Under the pieces are notes generated by a model. It saw nothing but the letters and a program-made list of their open reading frames with translations, searched no databases and was not told where the DNA came from. From Pyrinomonadaceae bacterium (GTDB taxonomy: Bacteria > Acidobacteriota > Blastocatellia > Pyrinomonadales > Pyrinomonadaceae), in assembly GCA_025929655.1 (NCBI GenBank), contig JAICPV010000210.1, forward strand, positions 1-5,171: a stretch of 5,171 nucleotides of DNA, in the 5' to 3' direction. This document shows, in pieces, positions 5,116-5,171 of this stretch. Every line of letters starts with the position of its first letter. Positions within the stretch are counted from its first letter, which is position 1. A program made the translations under genes and the position numbers.

Positions 5116-5143
5116 TTTATTGTTAGGTCAATAAAGACAATAA
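5116..5143. repeat. Nested AT-rich inverted repeats
   Basis: TTTATTG (5116-5122) and CAATAAA (5129-5135) form a 7-bp stem with a 6-nt loop. A competing pair, TTATTGT (5117-5123) and ACAATAA (5137-5143), shares the left arm, so three copies of TTATTG/CAATAA are present. There is no T-tract, so it is a poor intrinsic terminator; an operator is the alternative. The rest of 5030-5171 shows no gene on either strand; an ATG at 5158 on the plus strand is open to the edge for only four codons. Confidence 0.3.
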
Positions 5144-5171
5144 GTACGGCTGACATCATGGCATTTATAGA

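Noticed and set aside
1..5171. Anti-phage defence island or toxin-immunity module
   Set aside because: Ankyrin proteins occur as immunity proteins in polymorphic-toxin loci, but no toxin, secretion-tag, nuclease, helicase, NTPase or TIR-like signature is present.

Overview
The window is a fully co-directional, gene-dense stretch read on the minus strand. It holds eight protein-coding genes and no RNA gene, IS element or CRISPR array. GC looks close to 50-55 % by eye (not computed). The gene families (DUF2277, bacterial TMEM175, a KANL3/Tex30-type hydrolase, VOC, ankyrin and SnoaL-like proteins) and the near absence of Shine-Dalgarno sites suggest a soil or environmental bacterium. Acidobacteriota, for example the Blastocatellia/Pyrinomonadales side, is my best guess, but no marker gene in the window proves it.

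Layout in transcription order (right to left): an AT-rich control region (5030-5171); ankyrin protein A (5029-4283); a small KANL3/Tex30-like alpha/beta hydrolase (4286-3612, overlapping A by 4 nt as GTGA); an exported SnoaL/NTF2-like protein (3600-3181, the only gene with a good Shine-Dalgarno); a 70-nt gap; a large exported alpha/beta hydrolase (3110-2055); a DUF2277 protein (2044-1775, 10 nt later); a 54-nt gap with a promoter-like pair; a TMEM175-type K+ channel (1720-1139); a VOC/glyoxalase-fold protein (1149-742, 11-nt overlap); and ankyrin protein B (745 to beyond the left edge, ATGA overlap, C-terminus missing). These fall into three likely units: ankyrin A-hydrolase-SnoaL; exported hydrolase-DUF2277; TMEM175-VOC-ankyrin B. 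Readthrough between units is possible, because I see no convincing terminator in either gap.

The genes do not form a recognised pathway. Two encode exported or periplasmic proteins, one an inner-membrane cation channel, and five likely cytosolic proteins, two of them ankyrin scaffolds that open and close the cluster. I found no classical defence, secretion or mobile-element signature. The most notable signals are regulatory: two start codons sit 5-6 nt downstream of -10-like hexamers, which predicts leaderless mRNAs. Other notable points are a perfect TTCAAA-C-TTTGAA palindrome upstream of the first gene, an EF-hand-like acidic loop in the exported hydrolase, and a roughly threefold excess of GATC by hand count.
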